In this document: positions 35,501 to 45,628 of the stretch, piece by piece
Numbering within the stretch: the stretch's first letter is position 1
Layout: each line of letters starts with the position of its first letter
Origin: Macrocybe gigantea
Lineage: Eukaryota; Basidiomycota; Agaricomycetes; Agaricales; Callistosporiaceae
Length of the DNA stretch: 64,000 nucleotides
Direction: 5' to 3'
Assembly: GCA_011319805.1 (NCBI GenBank)
Contig: SJRY01000068.1
Location: 62,001 to 126,000 of the forward strand
The notes under the pieces: model-generated
What the model was told of the DNA's origin: nothing
Databases searched by the model: none
The model's input: only the letters and a program-made list of their open reading frames with translations
Translations under genes and position numbers: made by a program

Positions 35501-37505
35501 CTTGGCGGAACGTCTCCAATTCGATGTCGATATGGCGGGAGTTGACAGCGAAGGAGTGACATGGTGGCAGCTTATCAGAGGGGGGACAAGCCAAGCAGTG
35601 GCGGTGAATGAATTGCACACAGGACAGACAAGCCAAAGACTGTGAATGGCTGCCGAACAAAGGTCTGTGGCATATAAGGCACAAGCAGATCGTGAATAGA
35701 TTGACGGGCACGAAAAGATGGCCTTGTACTTGAACTCGCAGGGAAGGATGGTGAGCAATGAAGCAAAAACGATAGGTAGCTACTTTTCGCACGTCATCGT
35801 CAGATTCCAACGAGTACTGGATAATTCGATTACCCTCTGGGTAGTCGTAGCACTCAAAATGGATCTTGCACATGCAATATGAACATAGTAATCCAAAGGC
35901 TTGTATCGGATTATTGCAGGAGTGGCAAGACTGGGTGGTGGAGCTATCGGAACTTCGTCCGAATGCCTGTGCAAAATTCCAGGCTGTGAATTGATGCGAG
36001 TGGGTATGCATGCCCCGCCTTATGCCCGATTTAGAGGCCAAATGTTCATTGATATGAATAGAAGGCCCCTTGCCGACAAGGATGTGGCCAAAAGCCTGAG
36101 GCCAAAAGGTAGCAAGAAGGTGTACAGCGGACCTTCGTGCTTTGGGTGTGTGGTATGCAATGATGCGGAGTACATCATTATATACGTCCGGTTTAGCTTC
36201 AACGATGAGATGGAAAAGTCGTTGAAATCGATAATCGACCAGATTCTGGACATCAGGCATGATATCGATTGCCTCTAGGACAGCGGCTAGCAACGGGCTG
36301 ACGAGCGAACTCAGATAGTAGGTGGACAGCGATTGGAAAGGAGCATCCGTAGATAATAATTTGACGTTGTTGGTGTAGGCCAGCAGGCGACTATCGTTGG
36401 TTTCTTCTCCATCTACGTGAATCGAGACAACGGAAAATCCTGGCTGGATCGATGGAGTTGGGTATGCATCTGCGTTCAAGTTAACACTGTTTTTCAGATA
36501 ACCGCATACGCTTCTCACCTCCATCTCGTGCATCTCGTAATATGGTATCAAATCCCGTCGCGCGGCTCAAATCATTCAACATGCCTCGAACAACACTAGC
36601 TTCGAAGAAGGTCAACAGGCGGACATGCATTTCAGTGCCGAAGGTCGTAAAGGCTGGTATCACGGCAAATCCGATTTCGGAGACGATTTTAGGGTCGTAG
36701 CCGTGAATTGAGAGGAGAAGCTGGGCAACGTCAAGCGAAATAGCTTGTAGGGCATTTGGGGGACGCGAAGGTTTAGGATGAGCGACCTTGAAGCGGGAAT
36801 CTTCAAGAATGACAGAGGCCAGGATTGAGATACACGAAGATAGTAAATCTGATCCTCGAGGTTTTCTGCTCGTTGACGGGGACCGAGGCTGCGCGTCCTC
36901 GACATAACTGTTGCTTCTTGACCTGCGAAACGGGGAAGAATGCTTTCCTCCATGTTCAAATTGCTGGTCAGGACCAGAGCTGAAATCAAATTAAGGGTGG
37001 TTCTTTCAGGCAAAATGGCATGGACGACGAGCGTACGGATCATCGAATATGTGCCAACCATGAGTTATAGACATCACCAAGACGTCCTTCAGCTGAACTA
37101 TTAGGTCATAGGTCGCATCCGTCGTAAACAGTCTCTCTTTCTCATCGTCTGATTCATCTTCCGAAGATGCCAGGTGATCCTTTTTCCTTGATTTCGGCTT
37201 CATGACCTCCTTAACAGTCTCCATGAAAACATTAGCGTTGCCATCAGATGTTTCCTCGGATGTAGTGGAGTAAGCATCGTAGACACTCGGAGGCAACGTT
37301 CTTCCTTTCAACTGAGCGAGGACGTGACCGAGGAGCTTGCGAGATTCGTTCAGAGCGCGAAAATTGGATGGGGCTGCAGACGTGGTCCAGATTGAGAAAG
37401 AGATGTATGGGACTTTTCCTCCGAGAAGCTGAGAGGCGAGTTTGGTGCAGAATCACGTTGAATTATGATGCGATCTGGGGCTTCGAGATTGAGACTTGGG
37501 CTCAT
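29589..37505 (-). CDS. Very large UNC79-like protein with internal Cys/His clusters
   Basis: One gene of about 7.9 kb with many short introns, encoding roughly 2,300 residues. A central exon of more than 600 codons (34641-36551) contains VYNDVLRIIAYHTPKARRSAV, then a WP-containing helix and FTAWN. This order and wording (DLLYVIAY...AV..LF.YWP...TAWN in the animal protein, as I remember it) points to UNC79, the helical-repeat auxiliary subunit of the NALCN cation channel. Between about 35,930 and 35,560 lie two Cys/His clusters (CHSCNN...CSYCMCKIHFEC and CLICHRP...CLSCVQFIHRHCLACP) resembling C1/PHD zinc fingers. The rest is helical-repeat-like. The start MSPSLNLEAPDRIII at 37505 requires one missing C at the run 37370-37373 to join RLQPPSNFRALNESRK. 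Stop 29589-29591. Family call is from pattern memory and is moderate; the gene itself is certain. An alternative is an unrelated fungal HEAT/ARM-type scaffold. Confidence 0.55.
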
Positions 37506-37599
37506 CGATTAACGGGGAGAGCTGCTGCAGCCAAGTGTTACAAGAAACACGTGACCCCTTAGCTAGATGACTTGTTGCCTCTCCACCACGACCTTGACG
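37506..37599. promoter_or_regulatory. Short divergent promoter, UNC79-like / DUF4211
   Basis: About 94 bp separate the two inferred start codons, which point away from each other. Contains a CACGTG palindrome (37549-37554), the E-box core bound by bHLH factors such as Cbf1 or Pho4-type proteins. Function is inferred from position only. Confidence 0.4.
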
Positions 37600-39375
37600 A
37601 TGTCCTCGAAACGCATATCCAACCCGAAAACGCTGAGGCAGACTACTTTGTTCGAAGCGACTGCTCATGACGAACGCGAGAGCGCGTCAGTAATCAGTTC
37701 GCCTTTGTCAAGCCCCTTAAAGCGCAAACGCACCGCGAGGGCCGCGATGCCAAGTTCGACAGATGACGATGACCTACACGCTATTAAATTTGAACCCGAA
37801 CCGCCCAAACTCGGCCAGTCCTCCCAGAAATTGGATTCCCAGCACCACAGAAAGAAGCCACGGAGAAACATGGTTTTATCGAGCGATGAATCGTCTCCCA
37901 ACCACCATTCCGACTCCGAGACCGATTTACGCGCTCAGCCGCTCAGCTCGAAACGCCGATCAATTGTAACTATTCAAGAAAGTGGATCGGACTCGGAACA
38001 AGAGTCACGTCGTCATCGGCGTATAGTGAAGAGCAAGTTGCCAATGGAGAGCGATGAAGATGTCACGGATGAAGTCGACACCGAACGTAAAGTCTCAACA
38101 AGGAGAAGTTTAATATTCCATCTGAAATGGACCTGCCTTGACAGAAATTCTTGACACGCGCTTGCGGTCTCGAAATAGGATGACAAAGTTCCAAAAGAAT
38201 CTTGAAAAGCTCAAGAGTACCTGTTTTATACTCCGTCCGCGTTATGAACTTGCTCATCAGGGTAAAAGGGCGAAAACGAGGAGAAATGGTTAAATCTGAT
38301 TCGGAAAGCTACGAGGAAGAAGAGTATTCTGATGGCGATGCAGCCCCGCCTATTCAAGGAGCCAAACCGAGCAGTGACAAAGATAGTCTATTTGACGAAG
38401 ACTCGGATGCGTCAAACTCATCAGACTTTATCGTGAAAGATGACAATGATGTCCAAGCCCTATTGCCCGCCCAATTCAGTATGGGGACACACGAAGATCT
38501 TACGTACCAATTTAAAAAAATCTTTCAATTCTTTGTGCACATCGCTGTGCATCCGGCATGCGAGCGACGTGATTTCATGGAACATCAGCTGCGAGGTAGA
38601 TGCAATCCGTTGGATTGAAACAGGACTCTTGACATTTTTTCCTCTAGAGGAACAATATTTTTCTGTACCGCTCCAAGTGACTCGTCGCAAACTTTCTGGA
38701 ATGCGAGATTCACTTGTGGCTTCCTCTGTCTGGCGGCCTGATTTCAAAAAGGCTCTCGAGCACTACCCAGACTTTGATTTGGTCCCACTCGACTTCGCTG
38801 TGCCAGCGTGTGATGCTTGTCATTTGGGCGGGAGACTGTCCACATTGATAGGACGATTGAGCGGATCTCCTTATGACAGGCTCGGTTTCGTCGATAAAGT
38901 ATGTCCTGCTTCTTTTCTTTGCAACTCATTGCTCAATGGCGGAGACAGGATGATTCGGATGATAGTGATGCTGATAGCGATGATGAAAGTTCTGGTCGCA
39001 TGCCGCCTGTCATGGAATTTCACCTTGGCCGTTTTTGTGGACGAAGAACACGAGTCTACCATGACTTCACACATTGGGAGGTTGGTAGAGTTACCTGTAA
39101 CTGCTTGCCGTGGGGCTGATCTTGTCCAGTATTACCTCTTTAAATGCATACTGGAAGAAGTCGACGAGCTACATGCCTCCGCGCAATCTGGAGGTTTCTT
39201 CCGGATCTCATATAATGGGACAAAGAAACCGCCTAAAGACCTTCAGGATGCAGATGGAATCTGTGACTGGCTCGATGACCGGAAGATAATTGACATGCAG
39301 TGGCAGAAGATCAAGGATATGATGGAAAGAGCGAGGCACCTTGACCTCGCTAATAAGAAAGGAGAGGAAGACTAG
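37600..39375 (+). CDS. DUF4211-domain nuclear protein
   Basis: Function unknown; the domain occurs in fungal proteins with acidic, disordered, probably nuclear N-termini. The start MSSKRISNPKTLRQTTLFEA is followed by Ser/Asp/Glu-rich and basic stretches (SPLKRKRTARAA, KKPRRNM) that look like nuclear localisation signals. The C-terminal domain shows SSDFIVKDDNDVQALLPAQF, then FSVPLQVTRRKLSGMRDSLV, SSVWRPDFKKALEHYP, CDACHLGGRLST and RLSGSPYDRLGF. CDAC with the following HLGGR is the domain's conserved cysteine motif. It ends after an acidic segment and WEYYLFKCILEEVDELHA, stop at 39373-39375. Five or more short introns fit the frame. TAF13 starts 81 bp downstream on the same strand. Confidence 0.8.
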
Positions 39376-39455
39376 GATCGCGCTGTGCTGTATTACATTC
39401 ACTTTCAACGATTGTTTGCTTGTATTTACACCGAACCTCCAACTCTTCGACGAGC

Positions 39456-40265
39456 ATGTCATATCCGCCATACACTCCGCCAGTCGGAGGACACACCCCA
39501 ACGTCCACAACCTATCCCTACGGTGCATATCATCCAGCGCCCCACTCTGCTTATGGTCAGACGGCAGGCGCATATTCGTACCAACCAACTGCGTACCAGA
39601 CTGGAATAACGAGTTACGGTTGGGCGTATCCTTATGGTTATATTCCACATCATCCCCAAGCAACCCCTCAACGAACGCCTCAGGCTCAGACTACGACCGC
39701 AACTCCCCATGCCCTCTCCTCTACCTCAACTCTGCCGACCGCACCACAAAGGTCCGCGACGTTCAGCGCATACACGCCCTCCTACCTCAGGGATAGTGTC
39801 GCCGCAGCTGCGACAGGAGGCGCCGTGCGAGGCTCAAGAAAACCATCCAATCTGAAAGGGCTCTTCACAAAAGAATGTAAGCATCGCATGCCCTCAATCA
39901 GCTTAATTTTCAAACCACATGCTGTAGTGAAGAATCTGATGTATGGATTTGGAGACGATCGTAATCCGGCTTCGGACACAGTCAATGTTATGGAGGAAAT
40001 TCTCATTGAATATATCACGGACGTGGTACGAGTATTAGGACATTCTGTGGGATCTCATGACATTGAATTGTATTTTCAGTGCCAGACGACTGGTACGACG
40101 TCGCGAAAGAGTCGCCTTTCAATCGAAGACCTGCGTAGGGCATTGAGCAGGCCGGCAGATGCGAAAAAGCTTGCGAGGATGGAAGAACTATTATTCATGC
40201 AGGAAGACATTAAACGAGCCCGCGCTCAATTCGACGCAGATGCGGCAAATCCCAACGAGTTCTGA
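39456..40265 (+). CDS. TAF13: TFIID subunit Taf13 with a Tyr/Gln/Pro-rich N-terminus
   Basis: Histone-fold subunit of TFIID that pairs with Taf11. The C-terminal part is unmistakable: LKGLFTKE, LMYGFGDDRNPASDTVNVME, EILIEYITDV and LSRPADAKKLARMEELLFMQ. The first 120 or so residues (MSYPPYTPPVGGHTP onward) are a low-complexity stretch rich in Tyr, Pro, Thr, Gln and Ala, unlike the short N-terminus of yeast Taf13. Two introns, 39877-39927 (51 nt) and 40026-40079 (54 nt), have normal splice signals, are multiples of three and contain no in-frame stop, so the unspliced mRNA is also an open frame. Removing both restores the family sequence FTKELKNLMYGFG and EYITDVCQ. Stop at 40263-40265. Confidence 0.92.
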   Translation: MSYPPYTPPVGGHTPTSTTYPYGAYHPAPHSAYGQTAGAYSYQPTAYQTGITSYGWAYPYGYIPHHPQATPQRTPQAQTTTATPHALSSTSTLPTAPQRSATFSAYTPSYLRDSVAAAATGGAVRGSRKPSNLKGLFTKECKHRMPSISLIFKPHAVVKNLMYGFGDDRNPASDTVNVMEEILIEYITDVVRVLGHSVGSHDIELYFQCQTTGTTSRKSRLSIEDLRRALSRPADAKKLARMEELLFMQEDIKRARAQFDADAANPNEF

Positions 40266-40599
40266 CCACGCGTAGAGATAACCTCTGGTTCGGCCACTAT
40301 TCGTTCACACAAGTTTCCATTGGCAGTTGCGACGTGTCGACAGCGGCTCCTCGGTCTCCGCGATTCTCCGGCTACTTGAGGAAGCATCAGCAACGCAGCG
40401 ATCAATAGATGTTTAGAGATACGTGCCAAAAACGAGCTTCCAGCACCGGTATTGATCTCTAACTACCGTAAAGCCGATAATGTATTGTCTGGAATGCATT
40501 CTGGGCACTCGCGTCACGATCCATTCTCTGCCGTGTGAGCGACATTACCATTACCAGCAAAACATATGTATGCCATGTAACTAATGCAGAAGTATAGTG
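40266..40599. other. Convergent intergenic region TAF13 / RRM gene
   Basis: 334 bp between two stop codons. It must hold two 3' UTRs. I saw no open frame with coding character and no repeat. Confidence 0.4.
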
Positions 40600-41275
40600 T
40601 TAGTTATTTTCTTCCATGGCTTCGTCTTGTTGACCGCTGTCTTGATCTTCTTTTGGAGTGCTTTGCTTTACCGTTCGAGCTTGCACACCTGAGAAATCGC
40701 CCATAAGCCGTACGGATAATCCCAGGGAAAACTGCGGGATCTTACCGCCACTCTGTGCCAGAGGCTTAACGTGTTCTTTGAGCCACTCTTCTGACTCCCA
40801 GACTGTGATGCGGTCAACGGACTGTTCGGCAGCGGCACAACTAAGGTCGACTTGCCTGCTCTATTCATAGGCGGCTGGACTAGGGCCTTCGTGGGCCGAG
40901 CGATGTTGACCTTGAGGACCTTGCCGCGCAGTTCGTTCATGTCCATGTTGTCGATTGCATCTTGTGCATCTGCCGAAGAACCATATGTCACGAAAGCGAA
41001 GCCACGGTGTTTGGCCTCTTGAGAACGAATGTAAATGAATCGAATAGTGTGGCAGCGCAGCGGTGACTGACCAGTCTGCTGATTTGGATTGGTCGTGGCA
41101 GGGGGTACTTGAATTTCAATGATGTCGCCTGTAACAGAGGTCAGGAAAGAGGAGTGGTAGTTGAGAGAAAGCACATACCAAAGGTCGAAAAGTTTTCATA
41201 GAGGACGGTCTCGTCGACGTCGTCGCCAAAGCCGCCGACGAAGACGGTCTTTTTTGATTTGACGCCATCTTCCAT
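40600..41275 (-). CDS. Stand-alone RRM protein resembling the RRM of cyclophilin E
   Basis: Probable RNA-binding, splicing-related protein. A single RRM starts almost at once: KKTVFVGGFGDDVDETVLYE (RNP2-type VFVGGF), IIEIQVPP, KHRGFAFVTY (RNP1), AIDNMDMNELRGKVLKVNIA. The pattern of a diagnostic acidic helix, HRGFAFV and NMxxxELxGxxxxVNxA is that of animal PPIE/CYP33. No cyclophilin domain follows; the tail reads VWESEEWLKEHVKP, then VQARTVKQSTPKEDQDSGQQ and an acidic end, stop 40600-40602. Introns separate TFG from DII, QQT from EAK, and SGG from VQA. The start at 41275 (MEDGVKSKKTV) gives the usual short lead. Short protein, about 150 residues. Convergent with TAF13. Confidence 0.82.
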
Positions 41276-41887
41276 GATAGCGCGGGAGCAGGAGTACGTG
41301 CGGGGGCCGGAGGAGGCGACAAAGAGAGATGTAAAGTTCGCACGATGAGCGGAGGACGTGCGAGCACGTGGAACTGAGTGTCTCGGCGAATTACCTCTCA
41401 TTCCCGGTCAATTCCTCCTCTTCCTTCAGCGTCGATATCCATATGGTAGCCTGCATCCTGCTCTGCCCATAATTCCAGCCAGCCGCCATCTGTATCCCCA
41501 TTGACGCAGGTCCCTGCTCGACCGCATTCTGATCGTCCTGGGAATTCATGTCCATATATTTCTTCGCAAACCCATCTGGTCGCTGAAGCCGTTGCTTTAT
41601 CGGGCAGATCTTTGAAATGTGGCTACTGCGTTGTCGGTTGCCATTCCGCCGAGTCCTCGTTAGAGGCTATTCGTCCCAAACGTCAGAACGATCGTCTAAA
41701 AAGATTGATTTATCTTGCACACTGGTTTTCTCCTGACAGCCATGCCCTTACGCGGACATCGACAATACTTAATACGTCCCTCGTATTGCCGCCTCCTCTT
41801 CTACCCGACCTCCTCCTGCCCTGGTCCCAGTCAAGGAGCTGACTGTATACTTCCCGCTGCACCTTTCCTTGCATCATTGCTTCGCCG
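41276..41887. other. Divergent intergenic region, RRM gene / kinase-like gene
   Basis: 612 bp between divergent start codons. It must contain both promoters. An open frame of 113 codons (41501-41842, plus) lies here but resembles nothing I know and lacks splice continuity with the kinase-like gene; it may be 5' UTR. Pyrimidine-rich stretches (41404-41432, 41790-41825) precede the kinase-like start, as is usual in fungal promoters. Confidence 0.4.
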
Positions 41888-43100
41888 ATGCCTACCGCCT
41901 GTCATGCGGCGTGGGACGACGTGCCACCATCGCCGTCGTCTTCCAATTCCTCCTTAGACGAAGAGGAGGTTAACCGTCGCGTCACGCCCTACTGGCCGCA
42001 GTTCCGTCTGTTGCTTGAAACCAGAGGCTTCCGACTTGACACCATTCGGGATGTGAAAGAGTTCTATAAATACCGCTTGGGCTATCCGCCAAACGACCTC
42101 TTGAATACTTCAATCCCTGCCTATCTACGCGGACCCGCCGGTGTTGATGAAGACGCCCTCTGCCCCGATGCTGGATTGGTGAGAGAGCTCTCTACTTATT
42201 TAGTTTGACCCCTGGACCCTCAGTAACGAATGGCATTAAAAGCCGGATAACCTATTTCGGGGCCTTCGTACACGCGATGCCAAACGAGTCATGGTCAAAG
42301 CCGTGCATCTTCACAGCCGAGAGTGCGAAGTGATACGACTCCTCTCGACCCCGCCCCTGCGGCATGATTGCATGAATCACACAATTCGTAAGTTCATATT
42401 CATTGCCACAGAATTGGGCCAATAATTCCGGATCAGCTGTTCTAGATCTGATTGAATGTCTTGACCACGACATAGCCTTCATTGTAATGGAAGAATGGTC
42501 CTCACAGCTCATCACGGACACACCGTGCTGTTTGGGTCTGTTCTTTGCTGCACTGCGCCAGTGCATAGAGGTCTGATACGGTTTCGATTGGTCTATTTCC
42601 ACGTCATTCTTACTATATCATTCCAGCATGCTGTGTTCCTTCACAAGCACCGCATAGCACACCTGGATATCTCTTTGCGCAACCTTGTAACGGACTATGA
42701 GGGCCACTACGCTTATATAGACTACGAGCTGAGCCGGCGGTTCACAAGTACGACGGACTCCTTAGTGTATCTTTATCGGGGCACAGAGGTCCCGCCAGAA
42801 TGCGAACAGGGGAAAGCAGCAGATGCATTCGGAATAGATGTCTGGGCGTTGGGCGTGCTAATACTGAGGGCGTGCAAGGTAATGTAATCCGACATGTCAC
42901 AGACACCTATTAATGGCATCACCCAGTTAACCGGCTACTTCGTTCCCGAGCTTATGCATGTCGTCAAACCAATGTTGCACGAAGCCCCGGAAGACCGACC
43001 CGCCATGCGTGCCGTGTTGAACGCATTCGACCTCATGGTTTCGTCAATTGGTGAAGGGCGACTGCGTTCCAACTGCCCTACATCGCACTACACGAGTTGA
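41888..43100 (+). CDS. Atypical protein-kinase-like protein (Agaricomycete type)
   Basis: Protein-kinase fold with unusual catalytic motifs; the substrate is unknown. A conserved lead (FRLLLETRGFRLDTIRDVKE) and YRLGYPPNDLLN precede DNLFRGLRTRDAKRVMVKAV, with the VMVKAV lysine in the place of the ATP-binding Lys. After an intron, IAFIVMEEW is the hinge. The catalytic loop is HLDISLRNLV (HxDxxxxN retained). The usual DFG is replaced by YIDYELSRRF, so the Mg-binding Asp is present but Phe-Gly is not. The P-E motif (VPPECEQG) and DVWALGVLIL follow, then APEDRPAMRAV. This organisation is common in mushroom-forming fungi as a lineage-expanded family. Start at 41888 is a choice; stop 43098-43100. 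Activity cannot be judged from sequence. Confidence 0.72.
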
Positions 43101-43253
43101 TGCTTGTTGTCTTCGCGCCACTGAGAACAGAACGATGTCGCTATGTCCTGTAATGAGATGCAACGAGAAAACACGGAGCCGTGAGACCTTACATGTTACT
43201 ATCCTAACGTGTCCATGACGCGTTACGAACATTTAATTCGCAATAGACTATTG

Positions 43254-44499
43254 TTAGGCATTTTGTGACTGTGTGTCAGACGTTTGATGTTCAAGTCGTT
43301 GACGCTTTCGTTGCAGATAACGCTCGCGTGCGCTTTGAACGTCCTCTTCCGTATTTCGTTTCGCTACGATCCTTCGTGTCGCTTCATCTTCCTGTTTCTG
43401 CTTTTCCTGTGCTTGCCTGTCCTGTTCGTCCACCAATTGTCGCTGTATTTCCCTCGCTCTCCGTTCGTTAATCTCCTTTCTGCTCGCCGCGGATCCTACG
43501 GCACGATGTACCGGTGCCGATTCAGCATTTGCTGAAGTTTGTTGGCTGGTGGTTCGCATTCCCAAATTCCGGGTATTCGGAGCCGAAAGGTTCAACCCAG
43601 CGGCAAGTAGTTCACGTTTGTCAACGATTTGATTATCGTCATTTAACTCCACCTCTTTGCCCTGCCCCCGTGCTATTCGCGCCAGTTCCAAATCGGACAA
43701 CGGGGTATAGTCAGGTGGTTTGATGATGGTGAGATTCGGTGTTGGTTCTTGTGGACCAATGATACGTCTCTGTGTGGCCGCTACGGTAGCTTCGTGTTTT
43801 TCCTCCGATTCCTCGAGCAATTTACGATAAAAATACGATAGTCCGGTGGACGTGCCACTTGTTCTTTTTCGCATTTCTACGTGGCTGTGAATAGCCAATA
43901 GGAAAAGCATTGACATATGAACGAACCTTCCCGTTTTTTCTCTTCTTCTTCGGCTTTTCGAACTTCTTCCATTTGGTCCTTGTATGCTTGCGTAACGAAA
44001 GCATCCTTGTCCATGAATTCATCACCCTCGGCCTCACGCTCATGCTGCATCATTTTCTCCTCCGCGCGTAACCGATCCAATCTACGCGTCGCAGCCGAGG
44101 ACAGAAGACCATGAATGTATTTTGGCTATAAGGCGCAATAAGATGGATTGCAGGGCAGAAGCAATGCATTGAAGAGCTCACCTGCCGCTCAGCCGTTGCC
44201 TTTTCCTTGATCTCCTTCTGGCGCAGTTTCACCTCTTGCATCCTATCCCATACTTCATCATATTCGTAAACAGTTGAATCTACTTTCATTTCTGCCTCCA
44301 TTTTCTTCTTCATTGCCTTCGATACCTGCACATTCTGTGCAAGCAGCTTCTTGTTGACCGCCACGTCGCGATCTGCTGAAGTACTGGGGACATTGTCGAC
44401 CTCGTCATCGTCGCCTGTTGCGCTAAAAGCGGCTGCTGGCTTTGGGACTGCTGGCTGTTGAACAGCTTTGGGTTTGTTGAGCGAAAACGAGAGTTTCAT
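43254..44499 (-). CDS. NSRP1/CCDC55-like nuclear speckle splicing regulator (DUF2040)
   Basis: Homologue of animal nuclear speckle splicing regulatory protein 1, a coiled-coil factor affecting splice-site choice. It begins MKLSFSLNKPKA, an N-terminal motif found in this family. The conserved block YEYDEVWDRMQEVK, then PKYIHGLL after an intron, then RRLDRLRAEEKMMQHEREAE and EFMDKDAFVTQAYKDQMEE defines the DUF2040 region. The C-terminal half is charged, Glu/Lys/Arg-rich and probably coiled coil, ending HQTSDTQSQNA, stop at 43254-43256. Three exons. The gene starts only 64 bp from the divergent MTR3 start, joining two RNA-processing genes head to head. Confidence 0.85.
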
Positions 44500-44563
44500 T
44501 CGGGGTGAGAGAGCAGGCTGGATCAGGCGCTCTCCAACGGAGTTTGAATTTGTTTTTCTTTCG
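44500..44563. promoter_or_regulatory. 64-bp divergent promoter, NSRP1-like / MTR3
   Basis: Two RNA-processing genes point away from each other across only 64 bp. The stretch ends with a T-rich tract (44549-44561) just before the MTR3 ATG. Shared control is an inference. Confidence 0.45.
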
Positions 44564-45628
44564 ATGGCTCAGTCTAGCTTTGACCGACGACGCATAAATG
44601 GTCCCGAAGAAAGCCATCCACCGAGGTTTCTCGAGCCAGATGGGTTTGAATCATCTCCTGAACTGCCCGGTCCTCGGACGAGAAGAAATCCAACCGATAT
44701 TCGTCCGATATGTATGTTCATCTCGGTGCCGAGTGTGCTCATGTACTCATCTCTTATTCAGTTTTACAACCCACTTTAATCACGCAAGCCAATGGCTCGG
44801 TCTATATGGAGACAGAGCGTACAAAAATTGCATGTGCCGTGTCCGTTTATCCTCGCTTGGATCTGGAATGTCTATTTACAGCTTTCATTCTGCAGTTACG
44901 GGCCGCGACAGTCAAAAAGCACCGCGTATAGTGAGAAAGGCAAGCTCAACGTAGAAGTAAAATATGCTCCATTTTCCTGTCATAAGCGAAAAATGCCGAT
45001 ACGCGTATGCCTGCCAATCTTTGTCTGCTTCTGGGTGCATAATGATCTCTAGTTTGCAGGACGCCGAGGATAGGTCTCTCTCACTCGCGATACAACAGGC
45101 GCTCGTTCCTTCCGTCCGCCTTGAGCTATTGCCGAAGTCAACAGTTGACGTCTTCATTACGATCATTGAGGCGGACGGTGTAGAAGGATGCATTGCGTCC
45201 GGCACTATAGCAGCCAGCGCTGCCCTCGCAGATGCTGGAATAGAAATGTTGGGTCTGGTCACTTCTTGTTCTGCGGCAAGTACCATATTATCTACCAACA
45301 ACTTACTCTTACCGATTGCGTGCTAGGCGCTCGTTGGCAAAGATGTCTGGCTAGATCCGAACGAAGAGGAATCAAGTATTTCGCAAGGTACATTCATTCT
45401 CTCTTATATGCCCGCTCTCCAAACAGTGTCGAATGTCTGGCAAAGTGGTCAAATGCAAATTGACGATGTGCTCAGTGTAAGATGACTTTCGTCTCTTGTG
45501 CTACACAGAGCATGTCCCTGACTTTACATAAGTGTCTGGAGACTTGCCAGGATCGATGCGTCGATATCCATGCAGTCGTTGCCCAAGCATTGCTTGAGAA
45601 TTCCAAAAGACAAACATCCGCCTTATAG
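44564..45628 (+). CDS. MTR3: Exosome core subunit Mtr3 (RNase PH-like)
   Basis: Ring subunit of the RNA exosome, which degrades and trims RNAs 3' to 5'. It starts MAQSSFDRRRINGPEES; the RNase PH fold begins with RTRRNPTDIRPIFLQPTL, then TQANGSVYMETERTKIACAV and YGPRQSKSTAYSEKGKLNVE. The second half shows LAIQQALVPSVRLELLPKST, DVFITIIEADGVEGCIASGT, DAGIEMLGLVTSCSA and ALVGKDVWLDPNEEE. The intron at 45276-45326 has a GC donor (GCG|GCAAGT) and a CTAG acceptor; no GT donor gives the right frame. The stop is at 45626-45628. Key family residues are present. As in other eukaryotes the ring subunit is expected to lack catalysis. Confidence 0.9.

Noticed and set aside
41501..41842. 113-codon plus frame upstream of the kinase-like gene
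   Set aside because: No family resemblance and no convincing splice to the downstream gene; more likely 5' UTR or promoter.
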